A DNA stretch of 64,000 nucleotides. It comes from Paenibacillus mesophilus (GTDB lineage Bacteria; Bacillota; Bacilli; Paenibacillales; NBRC-103111). This document shows, one piece after another, positions 54,018-62,731 of this stretch. How positions within the stretch are numbered: position 1 is the stretch's first letter; every line of letters begins with the position of its first letter. The stretch is taken from NCBI RefSeq assembly GCF_005938385.1, contig NZ_VCRA01000020.1, forward strand, positions 58,090-122,089, given 5' to 3'. The notes under the pieces were generated by a model. The model was not told the DNA's origin and ran no database searches. It saw nothing but the letters and a program-made list of their open reading frames with translations. Made by a program: the position numbers and the translations under genes.

Positions 54018-54821
54018 ATGACTATCGACGCATCCGTAACCGAGTGGTCGGTCCGCAAATATTCGGGCGATGATTGGACATTGGAAGAAGATACGGTCGC
54101 CAGCGAATACCCTCTCACCGTCTTCGTCAACGATACCGAATTCGCCACGCTCGTCTGTTCGCCTTCCGATCTGGAGGAAATGACCGTCGGCTTCCTCGCT
54201 TCGGAAGGCGCTATTCGTTCGTACGGCGACATTGCCGAGCTCTCCATCGATACGGACCGCGGCTTCGCCTACGTCGGCCTCGTTCGAAGGGACGCACTCG
54301 ATCCGGCCCTGTTCTCCAAGCGCAGAATCGGCTCCTGCTGCGGCAAAAGCCGGCAATCGTATTATTTCCACAGCGACGCGCAAACGGCGCACCCGATCAG
54401 GTCTACGCTAACCGTGGACGCGAACCGCTGCTATGAACTGATGCGCAGCCTGCACGCGGCATCGGACACCCACCGGCTGACCGGCGGTGTGCATGGCGCC
54501 GCTCTTTGCGGGGAGACGGGGATCACCGTTCATTATGCCGATATCGGCCGGCATAACGCCTTGGATAAATTGTACGGCCATTGCCTGATGCACGGGTTGT
54601 CCGCCGCGGATCGGACAATCGCCTTCAGCGGGAGACTTTCCTCGGAAGTCGTGCTGAAGGCGGTCAAGATCGGATCTCCTGTCCTGCTTTCCAAATCGGC
54701 GCCTACGGACTTGGGACTGCGGCTCGCCGACGAGCTGGGCTTAACCGCCGTTGGATTTTTGCGGGGAGGCTCCATGAACGTATATACGCATCCCGAACGA
54801 ATCGCAACTCACTTCACGTAA
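54018..54821 (+). CDS. fdhD: FdhD sulfurtransferase for formate dehydrogenase-type enzymes
   Basis: This 267-residue cytosolic protein supplies sulfur to the molybdenum cofactor of FdhF-like enzymes. Seen motifs are EYPLTVFVNDTEFATLVCSP, the cysteine loop GSCCGKS (C107, C108), GVHGAALCG and the DIGRHNALDKLYG block. The enzyme usually carries CxxC; here the two cysteines are adjacent. It is divergent from the molybdoenzyme gene, 96 bases away, which is the expected partnership. TTAGGAG precedes the ATG. Confidence 0.93.
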   Translation: MTIDASVTEWSVRKYSGDDWTLEEDTVASEYPLTVFVNDTEFATLVCSPSDLEEMTVGFLASEGAIRSYGDIAELSIDTDRGFAYVGLVRRDALDPALFSKRRIGSCCGKSRQSYYFHSDAQTAHPIRSTLTVDANRCYELMRSLHAASDTHRLTGGVHGAALCGETGITVHYADIGRHNALDKLYGHCLMHGLSAADRTIAFSGRLSSEVVLKAVKIGSPVLLSKSAPTDLGLRLADELGLTAVGFLRGGSMNVYTHPERIATHFT

Positions 54822-55000
54822 CGGGTCAGCACGCAAGGAATGCCGTTTCCGACCGCGCCGGGCTGCTCCATTCTGGCCATATACCGGATGCCTCGTGCGC
54901 ATTGCTGCTTGCAGACGGCGCATACGTCGGACGTGACCAACTTGAAGTGTGCCTGCGGTCTGGCCGAAGATACGTGCTTCTTTATTTTTTTGCCTGCCAT
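54809..55000 (-). CDS. Small cysteine-rich protein overlapping the fdhD end
   Basis: This 63-residue protein has a basic N-terminus (AGKKIKKHVSSARPQAHFKL) and a CAVCKQQCARG motif plus one later cysteine. It could be a small metal-binding protein. The ATG at 55000 has GGGAGG seven bases upstream. It converges with fdhD and overlaps its last 13 bases. The family is not one I can name. Confidence 0.6.
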   Translation of the reverse strand: MAGKKIKKHVSSARPQAHFKLVTSDVCAVCKQQCARGIRYMARMEQPGAVGNGIPCVLTRYVK

Positions 55001-55227
55001 CGTCATACCTCCCGCCATAATACATCGATCGAATGCTTCATTCGCAATGTATCCTATGCGGGAGCGGATGACGCAGACTCCGCACCTGTCCCGTGGAATC
55101 GTAATTTTGCGTCTAAGATCGGCGGTTTTGCGAAAAATTTGTCGAATGTCGAGAGCGCATTCTTTTCATCTTTGTGGAAAAATGATACATTTAACGTAAT
55201 GTGTCTTTTGGCCGAAGGAGGAAGCGT

Positions 55228-55986
55228 ATGAGTATGGATATCCGGATGATCGGCACCGGCCAAGCATTCGCTAAAAAATATTTCAACAATAACGCGCTCG
55301 TCACTTGCAACGGTTATACGCTTTTGATCGACTTCGGCATTACCGCACCGCTCGCGATGTATCATATGAACGTCCCGCTCGATGCCATCGACGGCGTGTT
55401 CGTCACCCACCTTCACGCGGATCATATCGGCGGATTCGAGGAGCTGATGCTTCGTCTGAAGTTCAATTACAACAAAAAACCGACGCTGTTTATCGAAGAG
55501 CATCTGATCGCGCCATTCTGGGACTATTCTCTTAGAGGCGGGTTGGAGTTCGGGGCGGACAGCCGGCAGTCGCTGGAAGATTTCTTCCACATCGTGCCGT
55601 TATCGGTCGGAGTTCCGAAAGAAATACATTCGGGGTTCCGTCTCGAAATTTTGCCGACGAGACATTTCCTGGATATGCCCAGCTATTCGGTCATTCTGAA
55701 CGACCAATTGTTCTACAGCGGGGATACCGTATTCGATCCGGAGCTGATCCGTACCGTGCACGAACGGGGCTGCCTTTATTTGCTTCACGATTGCCAGCTG
55801 GAGGGCCATGGCCTCGTACATGCGACGCTCGCGGAGCTGCTTACGCTGCCCGAGGAGATTCAGCAAAAAATATGGCTGATGCATTACGGAGACAACATGG
55901 AGAATTATATCGGCAAAACCGGACCGATGACGTTCATGATTCAGCACAAAACGTATTCGTTCCCTATTCCGGCATCCGCGACATAG
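55228..55986 (+). CDS. MBL-fold metallohydrolase
   Basis: The 252-residue protein has the metallo-beta-lactamase fold with the metal motif HLHADH (H61, H63, D65, H66), the later histidine in LPTRHFLDM and the aspartate in FYSGDTVFD. The last histidine block is MHYGDNMENY. It resembles ribonuclease Z-like or sulfatase-like members. The start at 55228 follows AAGGAGG; the frame from 55201 is not needed. A repeat copy begins directly after its stop codon. Confidence 0.88.
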   Translation: MSMDIRMIGTGQAFAKKYFNNNALVTCNGYTLLIDFGITAPLAMYHMNVPLDAIDGVFVTHLHADHIGGFEELMLRLKFNYNKKPTLFIEEHLIAPFWDYSLRGGLEFGADSRQSLEDFFHIVPLSVGVPKEIHSGFRLEILPTRHFLDMPSYSVILNDQLFYSGDTVFDPELIRTVHERGCLYLLHDCQLEGHGLVHATLAELLTLPEEIQQKIWLMHYGDNMENYIGKTGPMTFMIQHKTYSFPIPASAT

Positions 55987-56167
55987 TATAAGAAAAGCTT
56001 CTGATCGAAGCCTTCTCGATGATGTTCATTCGTGTTTTAGCGGTAGCTTATTCTTGGTAAGCAAAGTCTCTCTTCGCTTTAGTGCTTTAGCGAAGTTAAA
56101 CTTTCCTTATCGTTAAGAAAAACATTTATCGCCGTAATTTCATGGATGAGCGACCGCGAGCAAGAGA
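55987..56167 (+). repeat. Dispersed intergenic repeat, copy D (one unit plus start of a second)
   Basis: It runs TATAAGAAAAGCTTCTGATC, TAGCTTATTCTTGGTAAGC, TTCGCTTTAGTGCTTTAGCG, AGTTAAACTTTCCTTATCG. It then restarts as TTAAGAAAAACATTTATCGC, followed by GGATGAGCGACCGCGAG. The partial tandem arrangement defines a unit of about 125 bases. It begins at the stop codon of the MBL gene. Confidence 0.8.
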
Positions 56168-56190
56168 GACGCTGTCCGTCAGCCGCATAA

Positions 56191-56221
56191 CAAAAAAACC
56201 GGGCGATGCCCGGTTCTTTTC
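56191..56221 (-). terminator. Terminator of the DUF3892 gene
   Basis: AACCGGGC and GCCCGGTT pair around GAT, and the minus strand continues with a run of T residues. Confidence 0.85.
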
Positions 56222-56228
56222 CAAAACC

Positions 56229-56477
56229 CTATTCAAAACGCGGCAAATTGTCCAAATTGTTGCTCGGATCCCCGTCAGCGTCTCCCCGGATGTACGTTTC
56301 GCCGTCTCTTCCTTTAAATGCATTGACGCCCTGGATCGCACCCGATTTCACTTCCGTCAGCGCCTGCTCGTAATTCAAAACCCGGCCGCTGGACGTCTTG
56401 AAGGCGGTAATGTCCCCGTCGCCATTTTTTTGGACGGCGATGAACGACTCCCGGTCGTTACCCGACTCGTTATTCAT
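56229..56477 (-). CDS. DUF3892 family protein
   Basis: The 82-residue hydrophilic protein matches DUF3892: FIAVQKNGDGDITAFKTSSG, VLNYEQALTEVKSGAIQGVN and DADGDPSNNLDNLPRFE. No function is known. The start at 56477 follows GAAGGAG at nine bases, so the 13 further codons upstream are excluded. Confidence 0.88.
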   Translation of the reverse strand: MNNESGNDRESFIAVQKNGDGDITAFKTSSGRVLNYEQALTEVKSGAIQGVNAFKGRDGETYIRGDADGDPSNNLDNLPRFE

Positions 56478-56656
56478 GTTGTGCGTCTCCTTCCTGGTGT
56501 GGATTACGTCCTGCATGGATAGTTTTCCCTCCCTCGATCATTTTATGATAACTTTAGCGTTTCTTAAGCAAATCTATAAGGTATCGATATAGGAATCGGT
56601 TGCTCGGGATGGTATGGTGGTCTTAACTTTCCTAACATTACGGTGGAGGTAATGTT

Positions 56657-57901
56657 ATGTTGCAAGGTTTGTTATGGGCTCTCGCGGGACTGGGCATCGT
56701 CAGCTTCATTGGCGCGTATGGACTTCTTCACAATGCAACCCATAGAATGAAGATGGATCGCAATTATCGTCTGCTCGCCGCCCGCGATGTGCTGACCGGC
56801 CTGATTCATTACGACGAATTTTACGTCCAGCTGGAAAAGCTGCTGCGCATGGAATCCAAAGTGCTGCTCGTCATGATCGACTGCAACGATCTGAAATCGG
56901 TCAATCATACGCACGGGGCTGCGGGCGGAAACCGGATATTGAGGCAAATTGCCGATCTGATGAGCCTTTCTTTCCCGAATGCGGCACTGCTGTCCCGATA
57001 CGGCGGGGATGAATTCGCCATGGTGTTCTGCAAGCTCGACGCCGAGCATGTCGATTCGATTAAGCGGTTTCTGGAATCCGAAATTCCGAAGCTGACCGGC
57101 ATCCAGATCGCCCACGGACATTCCGTCTTCCCCGAAGACGGCACGACTAACGAGCAATTGATCCGCGCGGCGGAAGCAGGCTTGGAGGCGATGAAGCGCG
57201 AGCTCCGGCAGAAGCGCGAAAGCCATATCGAGCATTCCGAGAAGCTGCGCGTGATGGGAGAGTTGGCCTCGGGCATGGCCCACGAAATCCGCAACCCGCT
57301 CACAACCGTCAAAGGCTTTCTGCAAATATCCCGTACGAACGGCTACAATATCGAGCCGTGGTATGACATGATTATGGACGAGATTAACCGGATGACGGCG
57401 CTGACGGGAGAGTTTTTGCGTTTCTCCAAGCCTCATGCGACGGACTTCAAGCTGTGCCCGTTGCAAGCCTGTGTGCAACGGGTCATCTCGCTCACCGAAT
57501 CGGAAACGTCCCGTCTCGGCCACGAGCTCGTATGCGAGATGACGCCGCAGCCGATGGAAATATGGATGGACCAGGACAAAGTCGTACAAGTGTTGCTGAA
57601 TTTGGTGAAAAACGCGTTCGAGGCGATGCCCGAGCAAGGCATCGTGAAGATCGGGCTTTCCCGAATAGACGGCTTCGCGGTTATCGCGGTGAGCGATTCC
57701 GGGATCGGTATGACGCGGGACGAGTTGGATTGCATTTTTCAGCCCTTCTATACGTCGAAGGAAGAAGGAACCGGGCTCGGGCTGCCGATATGCCAGAAAA
57801 TCGTTCAGGATCACGGCGGAACGATCGAGGTCGAAAGCGAGAAGAGCAAAGGAACGACGTTCCGCGTCACGCTTCCCCTACATAAGCCTCCTGCGGAATG
57901 A
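56657..57901 (+). CDS. GGDEF domain fused to a sporulation-type histidine kinase
   Basis: The 414-residue protein has one N-terminal membrane helix (about 5-25), a GGDEF domain (about 38-180) with the motif SRYGGDEFA at 113-121, and a HisKA/HATPase kinase. H209 lies in GMAHEIRNPLTTVKGF; the ATP motifs are LVKNAFEAMPEQG, DSGIGMT and GTGLGLPICQKIV. The GGDEF signature is intact, but nearby metal and guanine contacts are altered (MIDCNDLKSVNHTHGAAGGN, where GHxxGD is usual). It may sense GTP or be inactive as a cyclase. A ribosome-binding site (GGTGGAGGT) and a terminator are present. Confidence 0.88.
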   Translation: MLQGLLWALAGLGIVSFIGAYGLLHNATHRMKMDRNYRLLAARDVLTGLIHYDEFYVQLEKLLRMESKVLLVMIDCNDLKSVNHTHGAAGGNRILRQIADLMSLSFPNAALLSRYGGDEFAMVFCKLDAEHVDSIKRFLESEIPKLTGIQIAHGHSVFPEDGTTNEQLIRAAEAGLEAMKRELRQKRESHIEHSEKLRVMGELASGMAHEIRNPLTTVKGFLQISRTNGYNIEPWYDMIMDEINRMTALTGEFLRFSKPHATDFKLCPLQACVQRVISLTESETSRLGHELVCEMTPQPMEIWMDQDKVVQVLLNLVKNAFEAMPEQGIVKIGLSRIDGFAVIAVSDSGIGMTRDELDCIFQPFYTSKEEGTGLGLPICQKIVQDHGGTIEVESEKSKGTTFRVTLPLHKPPAE

Positions 57902-57915
57902 GAACACAAAAAATA

Positions 57916-57943
57916 AGAGCGCCCCACGTCGGGGCGCTCTTTC
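57916..57943. terminator. Terminator between the GGDEF-kinase and GNAT genes
   Basis: AGAGCGCCCC and GGGGCGCTCT form a perfect 10-base stem around ACGTC. It lies between convergent genes. Confidence 0.88.
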
Positions 57944-57953
57944 CATTTCGTCG

Positions 57954-58403
57954 TTACGGCCGGGCCGGAAGCTGCTTTCTCATGCGGACGTGCAAGATTC
58001 CCGCGTCGTAAAAAAGCTCCTCGGAAACGGCTTCGTACCCGAGACGCTCGTAAAAGGGCCTTGCCTGCACCTGGGCATCCAGCAGCGAGTACGTATACCG
58101 CTGCTCGGCCGCCAGCTTCTCCAGCGCTTCCATCACGAGCCGTCCGCAGCCGCTCCCTCTGCGCTCCCGCTTTACGGCGACACGCTGCATTTTGGCGGTA
58201 TCCGGATCGTACTCCGTCATTCGGGCTGCGGCTACTGGCTCTCCGCCGTCCAAGAGCAGCACATGGCGGCATGGGGCATCCAGCGAATCCAGCTCATCTA
58301 TTTCCAACTCGACCGGTACCTTCTGCTCGACGACGAACACTTCGCTTCGCAACTGCAAACATTGGGCAAGCTGCTCCGGATTGTTGACATATACGGTTTG
58401 CAT
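57954..58403 (-). CDS. GNAT-family N-acetyltransferase
   Basis: The 149-residue protein has the acetyl-CoA-binding segment MQRVAVKRERRGSGCGRLVMEAL and the later YSLLDAQVQARPFYERLGYEA block. The N-terminal LQLRSEVFVVEQKVPVELEID places it near the ElaA/YjcF-like GNATs. The substrate is unknown. Confidence 0.9.
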   Translation of the reverse strand: MQTVYVNNPEQLAQCLQLRSEVFVVEQKVPVELEIDELDSLDAPCRHVLLLDGGEPVAAARMTEYDPDTAKMQRVAVKRERRGSGCGRLVMEALEKLAAEQRYTYSLLDAQVQARPFYERLGYEAVSEELFYDAGILHVRMRKQLPARP

Positions 58404-58477
58404 CTCTCTCTCCTCGCTATGCTTACTTAAATAGTTGCTCCACTACAAGTATACCATAGCCGGGACGGGCTATTCGA

Positions 58478-59272
58478 TCAGGAGCGCATCGAGATCATGT
58501 TGCCGGACGAATACCGCCGAAGCCCTCTGTAAAAAAACAGACTGCCCAGCACGGTCAGCAAAGCCGCCATCCCGCAAGCGCCGGCCAAAAACGTCCAATG
58601 CACTTCGCGCAGAAGCCCGATCGGCAAATAGCTGATAAAGCCCGCAGGAATGACGGTAAACAACACCAGCCGTCCGAGCCCTCGGAAAATATCGGTAGGA
58701 TAGGTGGAAAAGGTGACAAACCCGATAAACACCTGTTGGCCGATCCCTTCCGCATTGCCAACGTAAAAAGCGAGCGTCTGCGCGATGACATTGAAGAACA
58801 CGAAAATAACCGTCGCGAGCGTCAGTCCGAAAACGAACTTCAGCAGTCCCGTCACCGTATGGTCGCCGAACACGGCGTACAGCATCAAGCCGAAGATGAC
58901 GTCCCCGATCGCGGACACCGACATCCGGCTGATGAGCACATGCAGAAGAACGGGCTTCGGCTGAATCAAATATGTGTCAAGCTGGCCGCCCGCAATCAAG
59001 CCGGCCATGGCATAGCTGTTGCCGAACAGAACGGCGGATATCCCGAACCCGCCTGCGCCGACCGCCCACATCATCATGACGTCCGTGAGCTCCCAGCCGT
59101 TCACGATCGGAAATTTGGTGAAGTAGACGCCCCAGTAAAAAATCCAGACGACATTGTTGACAACCATCATCCCGGCCGTCAAAAAGAAGCTCATCCTGTA
59201 TTCCATCGCCCCGGCCATATTCAGCTTCCAGCAAGCCAGTACGAACCGGATCAGTTTAACCGCCGTTGACAT
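58478..59272 (-). CDS. ABC-2 type permease, second of pair
   Basis: The 264-residue membrane protein has about six helices and matches the ABC-2 (DUF990-type) permeases: EYRMSFFLTAGMMVVNNVVW, GGQLDTYLIQPKPVLLHVL and TFSTYPTDIFRGLGR. The start at 59272 lies within the last 17 bases of the preceding permease gene, indicating coupling. Together with the other permease and the ATPase it forms an exporter of unknown substrate. Confidence 0.88.
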   Translation of the reverse strand: MSTAVKLIRFVLACWKLNMAGAMEYRMSFFLTAGMMVVNNVVWIFYWGVYFTKFPIVNGWELTDVMMMWAVGAGGFGISAVLFGNSYAMAGLIAGGQLDTYLIQPKPVLLHVLISRMSVSAIGDVIFGLMLYAVFGDHTVTGLLKFVFGLTLATVIFVFFNVIAQTLAFYVGNAEGIGQQVFIGFVTFSTYPTDIFRGLGRLVLFTVIPAGFISYLPIGLLREVHWTFLAGACGMAALLTVLGSLFFYRGLRRYSSGNMISMRS

Positions 59273-60059
59273 TGAGCTTGCGCACCCCTTTCCCGTATAC
59301 GAGCGCAGCGGCCGCCGCCAGCAATGCCGCCCACCCCCATTGTATAGCAACCATGCGGATAACCTCCGCGCCGTCAGGGTGGACGGCCGTCTTCGCAGCG
59401 AAGTAGGCTACCGCCTGGAAAGGCAGCCATTCGCCGACCGTTTGCAGCGACCCGGGGAACATCTCCAATGGAAGCAGCATACCGCCGATCGTAAACAAGA
59501 GCTTGTTGTAAACAAAGTCGAGCCCCCGCGTCTCCTCCACCCAAAAAGCGCATAGCGATAATAGCATCGTCAGCAGGAAATTGACCGTAAACGAGCCGAT
59601 CATAACCAGAAGGCAGAGCGGGACGTTCAATCCCGGCGTCGACCAGCCGAACCATGCCGTCGCAAGTGCTGTGCCCAGAATCAGGTTGACGGCGACACGG
59701 ATAGCGGCTTCCCCCATATAGCTGCCGTAGTGCATGAGCAAATAGCTGGCCGGACGGATAAGCTGGTAAGCGATGTCGCCGTTCTTCACTTCGGCTTCGA
59801 CCTTTGCATTCAGCTTCGGGGAAGCCAGGATGACCGACTCGGCTACGGCCAAATACCAGATCATTTGCTTGAACGTGTACCCGGCGATTTGTTGTTCTCC
59901 GACTCCTTCGTAGGTGACCGACCATAACTGGAAGAAAATAAACAGAATGACCAGGAGGAATAAAGAGCGGATCAGAAATTCGAGCACATACGCAAGCTGA
60001 TTGCGGACGGTCATATGCGCGTATGCGGCATATTTGGCCAGTTTGCGGACGGCGGTCAC
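59256..60059 (-). CDS. ABC-2 type permease, first of pair
   Basis: The 267-residue permease has about six helices and the family segments AYVLEFLIRSLFLLVILFIF, NGDIAYQLIRPASYLLMHYG and TRGLDFVYNKLLFTIGGMLLP (split for display). Its ATG overlaps the ATPase stop by four bases. It pairs with the permease downstream. Confidence 0.88.
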   Translation of the reverse strand: MTAVRKLAKYAAYAHMTVRNQLAYVLEFLIRSLFLLVILFIFFQLWSVTYEGVGEQQIAGYTFKQMIWYLAVAESVILASPKLNAKVEAEVKNGDIAYQLIRPASYLLMHYGSYMGEAAIRVAVNLILGTALATAWFGWSTPGLNVPLCLLVMIGSFTVNFLLTMLLSLCAFWVEETRGLDFVYNKLLFTIGGMLLPLEMFPGSLQTVGEWLPFQAVAYFAAKTAVHPDGAEVIRMVAIQWGWAALLAAAAALVYGKGVRKLNVNGG

Positions 60060-61048
60060 GGCGGCCCCTCCTTTTTCGCTGCATAGATGTGGGTGATAAT
60101 ATCCTCCATCGGAGGATCTTCGATCGTAACGTCATCGAGCCGGTACCGGGCCACGATATGCGCCAAAACTTCTTCAATCGAGGTTAATGACGTATCGACC
60201 GACAGCTTCATCCGGTTGCCCCCGCGTCTTATTTGCTCCACTCCCGGAAACGATATCGGTCCCGGCTCCTCCTTTAGCAGCAGCTCGATCGTTTTGTGAG
60301 TCAAATGAAGCCGTTTCAAATCCTGCACCGTCGAGTCCAGTACGATTTGTCCGTAATTGATGACGATCGCGCGGCGGCACAGCTGCTCGATATCTCCGGA
60401 ATCGTGCGAGGTGAGGAACACGGTGATGTTCTCCCTCTCATTCATTTCACGGAGAAGCTCGCGTATTTTTTGCTTGACGACGACATCGAGCCCGATCGTC
60501 GGTTCGTCCAAAAAGACGATGCCGGGACGATGGAGCAGAGCCGCGGCGATTTCGCAGCGCATCCGCTCCCCGAGCGACAGCTTCCTCACCGGGACGTCTA
60601 TGTAGGGACCGAGCTCGAACCTTTCGATCAGCTCCGCGCGTCTGCTTTTGTAATCTCTTTCGTCCAGCTCGTAGATGCGTCTCATCAGCTCAAACGTATC
60701 CGTCGGCGGCAAATGGTACCATAACTGAGATTTTTGGCCGAACACCGACCCGACACGGTAAGCAAGCTTCTTGCGGTCCTTCCAAGGACAGTAACCGAGC
60801 ACTTCCGCATGACCGTCCGTCGGGTGGAGAATACCGGTCAACATCTTGATCGTCGTAGATTTGCCCGCTCCGTTCGGGCCGAGAAACGCGACAAAATCTC
60901 CGGCCTCCACCTCGAAATCGATGCCGTGGACCGCCGTCTTCTCGGTATATTCCGGTTTGAACAAGGCGCGTACGCTGCCTGCGAATCCCTCCTTCTTTCT
61001 TTTCTGCCGAAACCGTTTCGTCAGTCCGTTAACCCGAATCGCCTTCAC
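60056..61048 (-). CDS. ABC exporter ATP-binding protein
   Basis: The 330-residue protein has the full ABC set: Walker A GPNGAGKSTT, Q-loop GSVFGQKSQLWYHL, signature LSLGERMRCEIA, Walker B GIVFLDEPTIGLD and the switch histidine in FLTSHDSGDIE. The family next to paired DUF990-type permeases exports an unknown compound. I start at the GTG at 61048, which has GAGGAG eight bases upstream; the ATG at 61069 is also in frame but has no site. Confidence 0.92.
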   Translation of the reverse strand: MKAIRVNGLTKRFRQKRKKEGFAGSVRALFKPEYTEKTAVHGIDFEVEAGDFVAFLGPNGAGKSTTIKMLTGILHPTDGHAEVLGYCPWKDRKKLAYRVGSVFGQKSQLWYHLPPTDTFELMRRIYELDERDYKSRRAELIERFELGPYIDVPVRKLSLGERMRCEIAAALLHRPGIVFLDEPTIGLDVVVKQKIRELLREMNERENITVFLTSHDSGDIEQLCRRAIVINYGQIVLDSTVQDLKRLHLTHKTIELLLKEEPGPISFPGVEQIRRGGNRMKLSVDTSLTSIEEVLAHIVARYRLDDVTIEDPPMEDIITHIYAAKKEGPP

Positions 61049-61095
61049 GCCCGCTTCTCCTCTCTTCATGACGATTTATCGGAGTAAAGCAACAA

Positions 61096-61147
61096 AGACC
61101 TGCAGCAGTCCGCTCGTCATGAGCCGGAACTTGCCACAGGTCTTTTG
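61096..61147. repeat. Inverted repeat upstream of the ABC exporter
   Basis: AAAGACCTG and CAGGTCTTT are complementary over nine bases and enclose about 34 bases. It could be a terminator for the subtilase or an attenuator in the ABC leader; T runs are short on both sides. Confidence 0.45.
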
Positions 61148-61270
61148 TCCCTACGGTGTAACGCAAATGTTCATTTCGCGTTCGGCTTCGCTCGGTTCGT
61201 CAGCACACGAGACTGCACCACGGATCCCTAGAAGCCCTTCCAGTAATATTGCTATATATTACCACGGGTG

Positions 61271-62566
61271 TTATCGGGCTGGCAATACCCGTTTTGCGAT
61301 AAATCGCACGTTCAATTCACCCTGACCTTGAGCGTTGGAATTCGCGCCTCTTAGGCGGAAAGCGTTATTCTCCAGCAGCCGCTTCACCCGTCTATTCGTC
61401 AGCTTCGGAAATCGCTGAAGCAGCTGGGCCGCGCCGCCGCTGACGATTGGCGTCGCCATGCTGCTGCCGGACATCCTGAAGTAACACTTTCCTACGCGGG
61501 CGGCCGGGTCACCCCGGTCGACCGCCGAGCCTGGCGAGCGCAAGGAGACGATATTAACGCCGGGTGCGGTCAAATCGGGCTTTACCCTTCTTCCCGCAAC
61601 GGGACCCCGGCTTGAAAAGCCCGCAACCCGATCGTCTCTTTGCGTCACCGTTCTCCGATCATCCGCCGCGCCGACCGTGACGAGAAGCGGACTGATGCCG
61701 GGCGATTCGATCGACGCGGCATCAGGGCCGTCGTTGCCGGCCGCCGTAATGACGACGAGCCCGGCTCTCCAGGCGCGCTCTGCGGCTCTGCACACCGGGT
61801 CGTCGGAGCAGCGGGCGAAGCCGGTCGAGCCGAACGACATATTGACGATGCGTATCCCGTACTTTTTACGGTTTCGCAATATCCAGTCGATCGCCGCGAC
61901 AACATCCGAGCTGTTCGCCTGCCCGTTTTTATCGAACGCTTTGACCACGACCAGCTTGGCCTCGTTCGCCGGCCCCTTGTATTTCCCTCCCGAGCGGAGG
62001 CCGTTGCCTGCGGCGTCTCCGGCAACGTGCGTACCATGGCCGTTATCGTCATAAGGCTTCTTCCTGCCCCCGACCAAGTCTTTGAACGCGACGATCCGAT
62101 TGACCGGCTTCGTCAAGTCCGGGTGCGGAAATACGCCCGTATCGACAATGGCAATCGTAACGCCCTTTCCGCCGATCCCTTTGCGCTGAAGTGCAGACGC
62201 TCCGACGGATGGCGTCGCTACGTTCAAGCTGACTTTGAGCTTGCGGTCCAGATGCATATGCGTGACGTTGCGATGGCAGCACCATTTATGAAGGCATCGA
62301 GGCGACATACGGGCGGATACGACACGCAGTTTGGACATATATCGAGTCACGCGGAAGCGATGCTTTTTCGTTACGATTTCGCGCTTCACGGCGTCGATCC
62401 ATCGGCGCGTCGGCTTTCGGTTGAATTCGATTAGGACGGGTATCGTTTTCGTTCTCGGCTTGAGCTTCGTGCGCCGGTACGTATCGGTAACGGCCCGACG
62501 CAAGTGGGGGCTCATTTTCGGGTGAACCGCCGCGCGATTCGGTTTCCTTTTGGGCAGTCTGGACAT
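61271..62566 (-). CDS. S8-family serine peptidase (AprX-like subtilase)
   Basis: The 431-residue protein has the subtilisin triad D142 (AIVDTGVFPHPD), H177 (DDNGHGTHVAG) and S369 (MSGSSMATPIV). A basic N-terminal region of about 120 residues replaces a classical prodomain. No signal peptide is visible, so it is likely cytoplasmic, as AprX is. A Cys/His-rich patch (RCLHKWCCHRNVTHMH, about 90-105) in the N-terminal part is unusual and might bind a metal. The gene stands alone. Confidence 0.9.
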   Translation of the reverse strand: MSRLPKRKPNRAAVHPKMSPHLRRAVTDTYRRTKLKPRTKTIPVLIEFNRKPTRRWIDAVKREIVTKKHRFRVTRYMSKLRVVSARMSPRCLHKWCCHRNVTHMHLDRKLKVSLNVATPSVGASALQRKGIGGKGVTIAIVDTGVFPHPDLTKPVNRIVAFKDLVGGRKKPYDDNGHGTHVAGDAAGNGLRSGGKYKGPANEAKLVVVKAFDKNGQANSSDVVAAIDWILRNRKKYGIRIVNMSFGSTGFARCSDDPVCRAAERAWRAGLVVITAAGNDGPDAASIESPGISPLLVTVGAADDRRTVTQRDDRVAGFSSRGPVAGRRVKPDLTAPGVNIVSLRSPGSAVDRGDPAARVGKCYFRMSGSSMATPIVSGGAAQLLQRFPKLTNRRVKRLLENNAFRLRGANSNAQGQGELNVRFIAKRVLPAR

Positions 62567-62731
62567 TTTCCGGATTTCACCACCTGTACGTTTGCCTCAG
62601 TATACGCGATTCCAACGATTCCGGACCGGGCATGTGCCTGCATGGAATATGTACTCCGCAAGATAGACGCCCGTTACGCAGCGGAAGCCGGGGCGCCTGA
62701 GGCCCCGGCTTCCGACCAGCCTCCGCAGAGG

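Noticed and set aside
53922..54392. 157 extra N-terminal codons for the molybdoenzyme
   Set aside because: They run antisense through fdhD. The GTG at 53921 has a good ribosome-binding site and gives a normal-length protein.
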